Source of the DNA: Lepisosteus oculatus
Lineage: Eukaryota > Chordata > Actinopteri > Semionotiformes > Lepisosteidae
NCBI RefSeq assembly: GCF_040954835.1
Contig: NC_090706.1
Location: forward strand, 32,559,148-32,623,147
Length of the DNA stretch: 64,000 nucleotides
Direction of reading: 5' to 3'
Positions 25,301 to 37,003 of the stretch are shown here, one piece after another (the first letter of the stretch is position 1; each line of letters opens with the position of its first letter). Below the pieces are notes generated by a model. That model was not told the DNA's origin. It did not search any database and worked only from the letters and a program-made list of their open reading frames with translations. The position numbers and the translations under genes are program-made.

Positions 25301-28300
25301 GTTTAAATAACAACACCTAATTATTATATCATCTTAAATGAAAGTCTTCCGTTTGGTATTGCAGAAACCAGTTTTCGTCTCAAAGGCTGGCACAGGGCCA
25401 ATGAGACTTCCCGCCAATTCGAAGACGATAGTCCTTTTTATCATTCTGTTTGTATTTATTAGGTAAACTGCCTTTCAGGATTTACATATTAAAACACACA
25501 AAAGCTATCTCTTTTGAAATGCAAAGGTCTATGCTACCTAACAAGTTAAGTGGTCAGGGCTTTTCATATTAAACAGTTTCCATTTTTGTCATCTCTTTAC
25601 TATTTTCTCCTTTACACGAAATCTGAGTCGTAAAACACATATGTAGTTTTTTCAAGGTATTTTTTAAAGAAATTATTTTAGATGCTGAGCATTTCTGTGC
25701 TGTGCTTTACAAGTAGTTTAGTAGCAATTTGATAATTGTTAATCGTTGTGTTCACTGAAAGATTGGCCTGTGTTACAGAAAGCTGTGGGCACCTCAAAGA
25801 CAAGCGCTCCATCAGCCACACCAGCTAAGACAGTGAAGGCTGGGCTGGGTAAGACGCTCTCTGCTAAGCCCACTCCCACCCAGGCCAAAGCCACACCTGT
25901 GGCGAAGCAGCCTGAGAGCTCAGAGACTGACAGTGGTTCTTCGGACAGCGAGGATGAAGCCCCTGGACAGGTTGGTCAAATGGCAGGATTCCACTGTGTT
26001 TGTTCTGTTAAAACTATTTTCTTTATTTATTTAATTCAGCTGTGAACTGGACTGTTTTGTTTTGTTTTCAGAAAGCTGCCTGGGATTCGAAGGCTAACTC
26101 GGTGTCTAGAGTCCCAGCTAAGCTGGACGGTACCCTTGGAAAAATGTCTTCTCCGGGCCTAATGAAATCAGCCCGTCCAGCTCCAAGTCTGGCTCAAGCT
26201 ACGCCCAAGACCCCAGAGAGTTCAGGCAGTGACAGCGAGTCCTCGTCAGAGAGTGAGCAGGAGGCCCCAGCTCCACAGGTGTGTCCTTGAATGTGACGGT
26301 AGACATTCACAGTCCTTAGTGAAAGCTCAAATCTATTTCTTTACAATGCAGTGTGCCAAGTGTGTTAAGTGTTTTCAGAAACCCAGCCACAGACTGAGAT
26401 ATTCAGGTTATATTCAGGTGTTAATAAAGAGCTGGTAAATCATCTCCTGTATTCAAAGAGATATATTAAACCAGATGTATCCATTCTGTGATGCATTTTG
26501 TGTGTAACTGATAATTTAAATAATAACACCCATTTACTGTATCATCTTAAATGAAAGGGTTCTATTTGCTATTGTAGAGACCAGTTCTCATCCCAAAGGC
26601 TGGCACAGGACCAATGAGACTCCCATTCAAACCAAAGACAACGATCATTTTTATAATTCTATTTGTATTTATTAGCTAAACTGCCTTTCAGGATTTACAG
26701 ATTAAGGCGACAAAAGATGTCTCTTATGAAATGTGAAGTTCTTTGCCACCTAAGAACTTAATAGGTCAGGACTTTTCATCTATTCCTCTATCCTGTATCC
26801 TGTGATGTCATTACTAGCGATCTTTATTGTAACATTCTTTCACAGAAAACTCTGGGTTGCTTAAGTGCTAAGTCTCAAAGCTCATCGAAACCAGTTCCAG
26901 GAAAAGTGTCCACTTTAAAATCCCCCTTAAAATCCACAAAACCAACTTCCAGCCTGGCCAAACTTGCACCTGCAGTGGAGAAGAAGCCTGACAGCACAGA
27001 GAGTGACAGTGGATCCTCAGAGACAGAGGAAGAGGCTCCCAAACAGGTAACTGCAAATCTCCCGAAAGGAGATCCATTGTCTATTGTCTGTTCTGGCTCA
27101 GCTCAGTATGTATTAACCTGTAAACCATGCTGATCTGATCTTTTGACTTCCAGAAAGCCTTTCGAACTCCAGTACCCAGCTTTACGTCAGGGTCCCCAGC
27201 TAAAGCCACACCCAAGACACCTTGGGTGGACAAGGAGGTCAAAAGCACAGAAAGCGGCAGCAGTGACTCTTCTTTGGAAAGTGAGGAGGAGAAGCCAGCT
27301 GCCAAAACGCAACAGAAGCTTGGTATGGATGGTCCTTTACTTTTTCAGATAACTTGAGGTTTTATTGCTGTTGGTGCTAGAGCCCATTCCACTACAAATA
27401 CACCAGAAATCACACTGCAAGTTATCATACGGCCTAATCTAGCCATGCAAGCAAATGTCAGGTTCTTGGTTGTGTTGTACTAACTTAAACTGAAGGAATA
27501 TTTTTTTATTATTGATCTGTCTTCAGCAGTGAAGAATTCCACGACCAAGTCACCAGCTGTAAAACCAGCTGCTGTCAACCCAGAGCTGACAGGCTCCGAG
27601 AGTGAGGAGTCCAGTGACACAGAGCAGAATGTCTCACAGAAGTCTCTCCAGGTAAACCGTCCTCAATTTTATTGTCCTCAATTTTAATTCAATTTTGGCT
27701 TATACTATTTGCCTTGCTTTCCTGTGCAGAAAAATAGTGAGTCAGGGAAAAGAACAAAATTTTGTCGAGCCGGGATCACAGTGTTATGAATCATCCAGCT
27801 GATTTTGCTCAGCAGATGTGTTCCGTCTCTGGTCAGACCGGTCTATGGCTGATAGGTTTCGTCTCTATTGAAGGTAACTGCAGAGCTTGCCAATGTTTCA
27901 GTCCAGACAGCCTGAGGGGTTTACAGGCAGTGGTTGGAAGATAAATCCACCAAAAGCTGAATTTTTCAGCAAGAAGTAGCTGAACTGCTACCCCTGAAGA
28001 GCTGCATCAATTGTCTGAGTGTTCTCATATGTCCACACATCTAATGAATCAGTGCTGTGACACGTTGCAAATGAAATTGTTGCTGGAAGTCGACCAACAG
28101 ACTGTAAGGAAAATTCTCAGATTTTGTGGTATTGTATCTTCCAGTGACTCCTTGACATGGATTATTATTACCTGATGTTTGCTAGTATTTGTCAACAGTG
28201 AGGGATGTGTGTTTTTTTACAACGACAGAAAGCACAAGCAGTGAAGACTCCTGCTCCTGTTCCCAAAACTGCTCTGAAAACATCCACCAAGAGCACTCTG

Positions 28301-31300
28301 GGTAAGCCAGAAGCAGTGAAGGCACACCTAGGCAAGGTTTCAAAAGCCACAGACATGAAGGCCCCAGCAAACCTGCTCAAGGCAACTGCAAAGTCTGCCG
28401 TTCAGAAACAGAGCTCAGAAAGTGTGAGCAGTGACTCATCGGAGAGTGAAGATGAGGTAAAGACATCACTACTGAAGACTCCCCAGAAAAAGGGTAACCT
28501 TCTCTTTTCTAAGTGGTATTTTTTGTTTGTGCGTTCATGAGGCATTGGGCATCATTTGTCAGAGGGGATTTTCCAGTTTCTACTTACCATGAATAATTAA
28601 GTCGATTCTGGTTCCCAATATTTGCCATAGGTTTTTAAAGCAGTGCATTTGCCTCTTTATCATATCATACTTGTTGTATCGTCTGTTAATGCTAACGTGA
28701 CAACATGAGGAGCTGATCAGCGCTTTTTGTCTTGTGATCTAGCATCACACCCGAAGAAGGCTCCACAGCCGAAACGTTATGTTTCCTTTCTTCACTTTTC
28801 AGAATGGAAAAAACCTATACTTGTTCCTTTGCAGCCCTTAATGACTGCTTATGCTTGCTTATACTAAGTTTAAAACACCTAAGTTAAATGACTCTACACA
28901 TTAGGATTTTTTCATAGTTACCTGAATTATGACATCAAATTCATAGTTACAGTTTTATCTAGCAAGACTTACTATATCCACCTATGATTATTTAATATAA
29001 ATCCATTTCCAATTCATTTTGAGATTTTCCCCTCAGTATCTTCACTGATATTAGTTTAGATTAGCAAATTTGATCATCCTTCTTCTATGTATAGAACAAA
29101 ATGTCTGAAGCTCAGCATTGAATTTTGGCTTTGTTTATTTAGCGATAACTCCAAAGCAGTCAGCCACATCTCATGCTCTTCCAGTGAAGCCTTCAGCTGA
29201 AAGTGACAGCAGTTCCAGTGAAGACGAGCCTTCGCAGGTAAGCAGGTCACATTAAATTAATTTGAATTAAATATATCCTTAGTATTGGAAACATGTACAA
29301 GCATATGCTCATATATGACACTTCTCTGTCTGTTGTGCAAGCAGTCAAAAAATACAGTGCTGCAGCAGCTCTAATAGGCTAGAAAATCGTCTCTGGTGTC
29401 AGTTCGTCAGTATCATACATGAAGCGGTATCAATACAATTTTAATCACATGTACTCATTGGCTTTGCAAAATCTGCTAATCCTTACTAGCGCTCTGTAAC
29501 AGTTCATGAGATTTGACTGTTATTGTGTGAAACCTGTTATAATCTGATAAAAATGAGTTGCATATAAGGTTCACACTTTCTGTGGAACTTTGTTTTGGAT
29601 TTGCTTCTAACTAAAACATATATATTAGTCTCTTCTAGCCTCGTATCCTTTGGCTGTTAATCCTGTGGCAAAATCGACTTTGTTAAAACGTCCTGCAACA
29701 CAAGCGAAGACAAAGAAAGCAGGCACTGCAGAAGAGAGTAAGAGTAAAGATCCTGACCCACCTGCTTCAGCCAAAGCAAAGAGTGAGGACAGCACCACGG
29801 ACAGCAGCACTGACCTTGAACACCGGCAGCCTCCAGCGAAGATGCCCAAAGGTATTGTAAACACAGAGAGGAGATAAATGTGTGAGTGATGACTCTACAA
29901 GAAATGATCAGGTATACTGCAGTACACAATTGGGTTAATAAATGTGATGTATGAAATAATACTGGATCTGATCAAATACTGTACAAGATACTTTAACAAC
30001 CCCAAAATGTATTGAAAACCTTTCTTTAAAAACAGAATCAAATGCATAAAGGACATGGATTATATGTACTTGATCTCTGTTTTTTCTGCTCACAAAAAAA
30101 GAATAGAATCATTCTTCTGTCATTGTACTGTCTGGATGATCTGTCCTAACTTAAGAATGTGCTTTTCTGTTGGTTTAGTAGCTACTCCAAAGAAGATATC
30201 TTCCCATGCCGTTCCCAAAAAGAAAAATACATCCAAGAGCGACAGCAGTTCAGAGGACTCCAGTGACGACGAGGAACAGGTGAAGGCAAACTGAAATTAG
30301 ACAGAATCTGTTAATACTTATGGAAAGACTTTTGTACTCTTACCTGAGAGTGTGAAGTTTTAAAAACCTGATCTTATGAAATCTCAAAATTTGAGCCAAA
30401 CTGAAACATTTTTAAAGACAGAATAGTCATAGTCACAGTTTTATCACAGAGTATACAATGGTAGTATTCCTTGTGGTTTAGGTATTGAATTCCAACTCAA
30501 CATGGACAGTAAATTCCCAAGATCCTCAGCAATCCATATTGACAAGTTATAGCTTTTTATTGTTAACTGAAATTTATTTGTCTGTTGATTTCTAGCCCGT
30601 TTTGACGCAAGCTACTGTCCAACCTTCTGTACAAAGCAAGCTGACACTGAAATCCTCTCTGTCAAGAAATCCGGCAGCAAAAGCAGGGCATAAGAAAACT
30701 GCTACTGCGACCAAGGGCACGAAGAAGCCTTCCCCACTGGCGGCGCCAGTCCCGCCAAACAATGAGTCTGACTCCGACAGCAGTGGCCCTGATGTGGAGA
30801 AGTGGAAACTACTGGCAAGAACACTCACAGGTACTTTAAATGGCAAACAAAGAGAAAGGGCATTTGCTATTACAAAATCGAACTTCAGTAACTTTACTGA
30901 CCAAGATTTAGCAAACTCCAAGCCAAGGTGATTGCTGTAATTACAATCCGATATGTAATGTTTCTTTATTAGCCCTATACAGTTTCTTGCATTAGGAATT
31001 TGTCTTTTCGCATACCCCAGCTTTTCTCCATGGAGACACAGACACACAGACAGGGAGAAGCTTGGGGTCAGAGCGCAGGGTCTGCCATTGTACAGCGCCC
31101 CTGGAGCAGTTAGGGTTAAGGGACTTGCTCAGGGGCCCAACAGAGTAGGATTCCTCTGCCGGCCACGGGATTTGAACCGGCAACCTTCCAGTCACAGGCA
31201 CATATCCTTAGCCACAGAGCCACCGCTCCGCCCATATTGAAATTGAACTTAATAAAAAATAAGTAGCCATTCTGAAGCAAAATGTTTGCTTGAACATGGA

Positions 31301-33049
31301 AAGTGTTCAATCTATAGTAGACGCTAATTAAGTGTTGATACTGTATATATGCAATTAAATATGAAGTGAATTTTCTATAGACAGGAGACTTTCTGCAAGA
31401 AAGAGGTATAATTGCATTAAAAGGATTTGCAGACAAGACATCAAGCTCTTGACTTCAAACTACTCTTACACCACCTCTGTGAATATGTTTCCTGTACTTA
31501 ATGAGCTATAATATAATACCTTAACCCTCATTAACTGCATCAAAGAAATGAGTGCAGGCTGGAGTAGGAGAACATCTAATGTGGTCTGAAATGCAAAACT
31601 ATAGTGACTATAACAGTTAGAAAGGTGCTTGGTTTCCCTTTGAAAACTGTGTTTTTGTACATCCATGACCTTTCTTTCCTGTCTTTTGTTTTTCATTTGA
31701 AACCTTGGGGCTTTATTGGGGTGGTCAACTATTTACACAGAAAAAGTCATTCAAGCGGATGGATATGTGAAATTAATTCTGAACTGTTGGTCGTTCACAG
31801 ACAGTGACATCTCAGTAATGGCCTCCTTCCAAGAGCCTGCCGTCAGCACTGTGACGGGGGCTGCAGAGACGCAGAAGAAAAAGGAGAAAGAGAAGGCCAT
31901 GTCTAATGCATCTGGGCAAAAAGCGAAACAGACACCAAAACAGAAAGCCCCCAAGCCTTCGGCGAGCAAAGCCAAGAAGACTGAGCCACCCGCGACCATC
32001 GAGGACCTCCTGTCGCTCGTGGACCACCATTCGTCCTCGTCCGAGAGCAACGCAGAGGACACGCTGGTGACCACCGCCTCCAAGGCCCAGGAGAGAAAGA
32101 AAGTGCTTTTGTCAGAGCGGCCTAGGAGTGCGTCTTCGGAGGAGGAGGAGGAGGAGGAGCAGCGAAGGGTAGTGGAAAAGAGGAAAGCAGCAGCCGATGT
32201 GGGAGCAGCTACGCCGGACAAGGACCCCGTGGCCAAAAAGAAGAAGAAGAAGAAAGACAAAAAAGAGAAGAAGGAGAAAAAACTGAAAACGGCCAGTGAG
32301 AACGGCGGCCCCGTGGTGCCTATCATCACGAAATCAAGCCCGAGGGCAGACAAGGAGAAGAGAAAGGAAAATAAAAAAAGTAAGTCTTAGCACAAGTATC
32401 CAAAGAAAGACAGACATACTGTAATGTATTTCTAGCCAGCTGGGGGAAGATTAATAAGGAGTCCATCATTAAAAGCTCTCCACTAACTGATTGGTATTAT
32501 GGGAATTTTGTGGGGTTTTTTTGGAAGAGGATACGTCTATCAAATACTTCCAAAGGCTTTAACCTCAAATATATTGGAAATTTACTTCAGGGGAAATCAA
32601 CATTAAGTACATTCTTAGATATGACATGTTTCTCGTTATTCTGTTTTTTTTTTAATTATTATTATTATTATTATTTACCGTACAGGTAAAAGTAAATTGA
32701 AAGGCAAAAGGAAGACAAAAATCAAGAAGACCCCTTTCCGCCCTTCTCAAGGGATTCCTTTTGACACGCCATCCTCCATGGGAACCAGCCCGGCACTGAT
32801 CAGTGCTGTGTCGGACAAGGTAACCACTGGTTTCAATGTGCAATGTAGTCCCATGTGTGCTTTTATTTTCACAACTATATCTATAATCTTGTCCTTTTTT
32901 TTGGTACTGCTACATTTTCTACAGCTGTTCGGTACTTCTAGTGTTATCTGTAGGACTTAGAAGTGCAAAATGGAGTTTTGTTTTGTACTGGTGAATAAAG
33001 CAACTTTTTTTTTTGCTTTCAGAAAAAGAAGTCTTCGAAAAACAAATAG
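22338..33049 (+). CDS. tcof1: Treacle-like nucleolar phosphoprotein (20 coding exons, 1,177 aa)
   Basis: Treacle supports Pol I transcription and rRNA processing in the nucleolus. Coding exons: 22338-22463, 23031-23086, 23439-23575, 23655-23822, 24125-24219, 24632-24823, 24925-25131, 25779-25970, 26072-26278, 26846-27046, 27154-27322, 27527-27651, 28229-28493, 29143-29237, 29629-29851, 30179-30279, 30596-30830, 31801-32379, 32686-32819, 33023-33049. A LisH domain (residues about 11-40, with LLYLIYQHLSENGYKKAANE) opens the protein. Each middle exon is one repeat: a Lys/Pro/Ala-rich part, then a Ser/acidic CK2-type cluster (such as SSESSEDE), usually ending in CAG. The C-terminus is Lys-rich (VAKKKKKKKDKKEKKEKK). 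The SRP40 domain of NOLC1 is absent, which favours treacle. Human treacle is longer (about 1,490 aa). A second ATG at 22,347 has the better start context (A at -3). The exon 15 acceptor is uncertain: the stronger site (29,639) would break the frame. Exons 6-7 are duplicated as 8-9. Confidence 0.9.
24605..25131 (+). repeat. Treacle exon-pair duplication, copy 1 (exons 6-7)
   Basis: Contains two treacle repeat exons (24,632-24,823 and 24,925-25,131) and the 101-bp intron between them. It is repeated 1,147 bp downstream with only about eight differences that I count by eye. Similarity continues outside both ends (from about 24,540 and on to about 25,560) but is much lower, with indels. Confidence 0.9.
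25365..25462 (+). other. Possible relic treacle exon
   Basis: After the acceptor TTGCAG the frame starts AAACCAG like other repeat exons (KPVFVSKAGTGPMRLP), then becomes hydrophobic and reaches a GTAAAC donor in the wrong phase for the next exon. The counterpart in the duplicated unit at 26,578 has lost the donor (CTAAAC). Both look like decayed exons, not included in the gene model. Confidence 0.35.
25752..26278 (+). repeat. Treacle exon-pair duplication, copy 2 (exons 8-9)
   Basis: Second copy at a constant 1,147 bp offset, exons 25,779-25,970 and 26,072-26,278. Changes relative to copy 1 include Gly to Ala (GTGGGG/GTGGCG context), Ala to Gly before the first donor, Val to Met, and Pro to Ala near the end. 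Both copies keep frame and splice sites. Confidence 0.9.
28743..28860 (+). repeat. Single arm of the inverted-repeat family
   Basis: In treacle intron 13. GAAGAAGGCTCCACAGCCG, then AAACGTTATGTTTCC and TCAGAATGG with TGTTCCTTTGCAGCCC match the right arm and end of the elements at 7,224 and 49,708. There is no left arm, so this copy is a simple unit. Confidence 0.65.
30963..31233 (-). repeat. tRNA-derived SINE, copy 4, in treacle intron 17
   Basis: Minus-strand, full-length copy of the SINE at 2,291 with an intact B-box region (GGATTTGAACCGGCAACC on +) and the tail CTTTATTAGCCC. It looks less diverged than copies 2 and 3. Confidence 0.85.
32655..32676. repeat. (TTA)n simple repeat
   Basis: Short trinucleotide run immediately upstream of the acceptor of treacle exon 19. 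It sits where a polypyrimidine tract would be expected. Confidence 0.8.
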
Positions 33050-33580
33050 CTCATTCGAAGTGAAATGCTGGTGAGTGACTCTATATAAAAGCCAAATCCT
33101 GAAATTCTGATAGGAGCTCTTGCAGAAGAAGGTGTTGAGATTGAGACACTTTCACACTTGAGTCTCTTTTTTGTAGTTCTTATATGTTCATGTAGTTTTA
33201 TGCTTTTACATCCATCTGTTACTGACAAGGTATTGACTATTCTGTAAATATTTACTTTGAAATGATGACAACACCTTATTTCTTGGAACATATGCTTGTG
33301 CAGACTTTTATATAAAATACTTTTATTTTTATTTTTTATTTTATAGGTGAGGTACTTTTTATGCATCTCATGGAACAACAAATTTGAAAGAAAGGAGAAT
33401 CCCATCCAACAACTGCTCTTAATGCCATTTTCATTTAAGAAAGAAATCTGTTCAGATCATTGAGAAAAAGATTTTAGCCTTCTGTGATTTTTTTTTCAGT
33501 TTTGTAAGTTACATTGAGAAAGCTGATGTCAGGTGTCTATATTGGATTTTATAAATGTATTTAAACAACATGAAATAGAA

Positions 33581-33586
33581 AATAAA
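33581..33586 (+). promoter_or_regulatory. Poly(A) signal of treacle
   Basis: AATAAA about 530 bp after the stop codon. A possible 3'UTR intron (donor GTGAGT at about 33,071) is not excluded. Confidence 0.7.
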
Positions 33587-34239
33587 GATTTACTTAATGT
33601 GTAATAGTGGCTGGAATCTGTTTGTCTAAAGATGTTTACATTGACAATGATATTTAATATTAAATATATTTTACTTGGGACTCTATGCATTTACAAAAAA
33701 AATTAAACAATTTTCAGCCTAGCACTTAATTTTCATTGACTGAAGATTATTTTTTACATTACCTTATTCATCATTTATAAACTCAGCAGCTATTATTGTA
33801 AAAAAAATAATTTGTCAGTTTCAATATCTGTCTTATCTGTCTTATAAAATGTTTTAATAAATATTTTTTCAGAATATTTTTTGAGTTTTTTTTTATTTCA
33901 GTTGAGAAAGGTAGAGAATACACACTTAAGTGGAGATCTATTTTGAATTTGGTTTACATTTGAAGATGAATTGAAATAAATTTAAGTGAAGATTAGGCGC
34001 CTGGCGGCTAAATTGGGAGGCCGTTTTTTTAACATTGAGTTCTTATTTTTACAACAGTTAGAACATTTTCAAATTTACCTCATATATAAATTATAAAAAA
34101 TCAAGACACAACTACGTAATTTCTGTGTCATTGTGATGCAAAGTAATATTTTAATTGTTTTAAAAGGAATATGTAACACATAGCATTCACTAATTGTATT
34201 GGGCATGTTGTTTAGTAAGAATTCTCAGTTCTCGGTTCA

Positions 34240-34475
34240 GTTCTATTGTCACAGCCACAAGTGCAGTTAAAAACATAAACACAGAACGGCAGCTGTAGCC
34301 ACATGTTATATAACATACTGTACAACTTAAAAAAAACATCAGTGTGAGCCAGTGGCAGGGGTTAAATTCAGTAATCTGACAGTTTGTGGGAAGAAAGTTT
34401 CTGAATCTGGAAGTTTGTGCCTTTATGCTCCTATAACACCAGAGGGAAGGGGGGAGACAAATGAGAAACCAGCAT
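34240..34475. repeat. Interspersed repeat of unknown class
   Basis: The block CAGTAATCTGACAGTTTGTG, then GGAAGAAAGTTTCTGAATC and ACCAGAGGGAAGGGG, matches a widespread fish repeat whose usual form includes GGAAGAAGCTGTTCCT. The class is not certain. Confidence 0.4.
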
Positions 34476-34499
34476 AACTGGTATCTGATTTCAGGAAAT

Positions 34500-34740
34500 A
34501 TTATAAATTAAATGATCCATTTGGCCCATCTAGCCCATTTGTTTATATTTAGCGAATTGATTTGTCCAGACATTTCTTCTGGTCTAGTTTGTTGCAGACT
34601 CCCACAACCTTGTACAAGGGAACACAGCCCTGAGTTGCCTCTTGTGTCTCAGGTGGTTTGGGTTTTACTGCTCAACGGTTTACTCAATACTTTGAGGATT
34701 TTGAATCCATGACACAGGCCTCCTAATAGATTTATTTTTC
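34500..34740 (-). repeat. Old CR1-like LINE fragment
   Basis: GATCCATTTGGCCCATCTAG near the start and TACTTTGAGGATTTTGAATC near the end match an ancient CR1/L3-type LINE in antisense. A further copy at 55,870-56,480 carries the adjoining part (GGGTCCCCTCTTAATCTTCT). Confidence 0.5.
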
Positions 34741-34762
34741 TTTTGATGACCAAAAAAATTCA

Positions 34763-35275
34763 GTAACAATTATTTTCACTTGCACAGTATTTTTCATCCC
34801 GAGTGATCCCAGAGCACTTCACAAATGGGAGGGGAAATACTTCATCCAGTACTTTCGTGCTGTACGACCTTGGGTTATGCTCGCAACCATTATGCACCCA
34901 CAACAAAGCCAAAATGACAAGAAATTAATTCATCCAACTAATAAAGGGGAAAATTAAGGCAGGTCTGGTTAGCAAAGCCCAAAGTGGATTTTAGGACACC
35001 AAGGTTAAGTCTCTTACCTTACCCTGTGCCACAGGATCTTTAATGACCTAATAATCACAATCTTGGTTTAACTCATCGTCTGAAGGATGGAACCAGCTAA
35101 AGCACAGTGTCTACAGTCACCATACTGGGCCATTGCCTGGGAAATTCTGATCCTTAGGGAAAAGTGAAAACATCTACCAACACCGTTTTCTCAGCAGCAA
35201 CTTGGTTTTCCTGACAGGTCTTCCATCTCAGTTCTGACCAGGCCCAATTAGCTTTTGAGATCAGATGCGAGAAGA
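34763..35275 (-). repeat. 5S rRNA-derived SINE, older copy
   Basis: The high end (about 35,205-35,275) resembles the reverse complement of 5S rRNA: GGTCTTCCATCTCAG, GACCAGGCCC and TTAGCTTTTGAGATCAGATG. The body and tail (CCCAGAGCACTTCAC) correspond to those of the element at 60,120-60,650. Divergence is high, so it is an old insertion. Confidence 0.65.
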
Positions 35276-35479
35276 AGCAAGGAAGTTTTTAACCTGTCAT
35301 ATGAGACAAACCTGATAATGTGTAGTACATTATTGTTCTGATTCCAGAACAGCAATTATTTTTTTCTAATAATGTGGTACAGTCATCTCTATTCAATATT
35401 GTTAATTAGATTTTAATCATGTTACTTACATTATGGCTTGATCTTAAATGCTATACTTTTAGCTATGTACCCCAACATT

Positions 35480-35665
35480 TTGTCTGGATTTTGGATAATA
35501 TCATTCACCTCTTCCAATTCAGTGCCAATTTTCCCAGAAACTAGTTAACCTACCAGTATGTTTTCGCTGTGAGAGGAACTGGAGCACCTGGATAAAATAC
35601 AATCTTCACGTAGTGCCCCAAGAATTGAACCCCTGTCCTTACTGCTGTGTCATACAATAATACAC
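35480..35665 (+). repeat. Decayed ATCC-type interspersed repeat
   Basis: GTGCCAATTTTCCCAGAAAC, TTAACCTACCAGTATG, GGAGCACCTGGA and GAATTGAACCCC follow, in order, landmarks of the repeat also seen at 54,335-54,605. Confidence 0.45.
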
Positions 35666-36312
35666 TATTTCTTACATTTATAAGACGTTTTTCTAACATT
35701 TAACAAGACACTATTATTTGCGTCATTCCCTTTTCTGACTTTTTTTTTAAATTCTTTGGAAGATGTGAATGAAAGTTTACTTTTTGACTAAACTGGTAGT
35801 CGTAATTTGTTTGCATATGAAACTGGCTAATATTCCCCTAGTTATTTTTAAGATAAACACAATTGTGCCGGTTGTGCAACGTACCTAAGGGGTTTTAAAA
35901 ATATTTTGGCTCAAAAAGAACGACCACATTTGATGATAAACTGATTTCCAAACCACAGGCACCATATGGTCTGAGGGAATTTTAAAAAATTTGTTTCAAA
36001 ACAGAAGTGTATTTGGTTCCGCTCAATAATAATAAAATCATTGGGTTATAAATAACATGGATGGCTTTTTTTCAGAATGGATGATTTGTAAATAGCACGG
36101 CAATATTTATAAATAAACGTTTACATTTTTCTTAATAGTACCTAGTTTAAATGTGAGAATAGTAGTGTTATTTATATTAGAATAAAAATAGGTTTTGGTA
36201 TATATTTAAAATCGCGACGCTCACTGGGACAACATACCCTTTTCAAACATAAAAATAGGGCACTTACAAACATTTATTTGTATTTCGGTACATTCAGCAA
36301 ATAATTTCATTC

Positions 36313-36329
36313 ACCGCTAGATGGCGTCT
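36313..36329. promoter_or_regulatory. CTCF-like motif upstream of tmco6
   Basis: ACCGCTAGATGGCGTC is, in reverse, GACGCCATCTAGCGGT, a known variant form of the CTCF core (GCGCCATCTAGTGG). Lies about 0.7 kb upstream of the tmco6 start. Confidence 0.35.
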
Positions 36330-37003
36330 TGAAAGATTGTATTTTCAATTTGAGCTCATAAACCTGCGACGCAGACTGGGGTTTGTGGTTAGTTTTGAAG
36401 GATTAGGTTTAATCTGTGAATGTAAGTACAGCAGTCGTTATCTGCCCGTTTTTCGACGTGTAATTTAGTGTAGTAGGAAACCAGTCAACACAAATATCTA
36501 ACCACAGCAGCCTGAAAACATTCGTAGGAATAATCGTATATAAATTTTATATTAATATACGTCCTAAGAACCCTTAAAAGTTATCAGTAACACCAAAATC
36601 GTATTCTATTTCGTATGTATCAAATGTATCTGTTATTGTTTTAATTTGCAGTGATGAGTCACGGAAAACTTTCTCTTCCAGAATGTATTGTTGTTTTGCC
36701 TGATTGTAGTGATGAATGTCGCTGTTTCACACACAACTGTCCTGTGTGTGTTTATTTTAACATTGGCTGCTGTTTTATATTATATAAAAAAAACGGATCA
36801 TGATCTTTTGTGGTATTGAATATGAATTGTTTTAGCCACAATTTGCAAATATAAGTGACCGAACGTAATGGTTCTGTCTCTAACGCCAAACGTTGACGTT
36901 CGCCAATTTAGTGTAGAAAATGCAATAAAATAAACTTTGAATTAACGGATTAAATGAATATTTATTTTGTCTCTGTTTTCAGCTATCTTTAAATTTATAG
37001 GAA

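Larger units (their letters stand above)
33600..36310. other. Repeat-filled gap between treacle and tmco6
   Basis: No gene recognised. From left to right it holds a repeat of unknown class (34,240-34,475), a CR1-like LINE piece, a 5S-derived SINE and a decayed ATCC-type repeat. The remaining parts (33,600-34,240 and 35,670-36,310) are AT-rich and unremarkable. Confidence 0.5.

Noticed and set aside
27731-27800. Possible treacle exon after TGTGCAG (frame starting KNSESGKR)
   Set aside because: No Ser/acidic cluster follows, no donor in phase before a stop, and exons 12 and 13 join correctly without it.
31751-32353. 200-codon minus-strand open frame
   Set aside because: Antisense shadow of treacle exon 18. 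Its Ser/Phe runs are the reverse of the Glu and Lys codon runs on the real strand.
22338-33049. NOLC1 (Nopp140) instead of treacle
   Set aside because: Both have LisH and Ser/acidic repeats, but the C-terminus here is a Lys-rich tail with no SRP40 domain, which NOLC1 would have.
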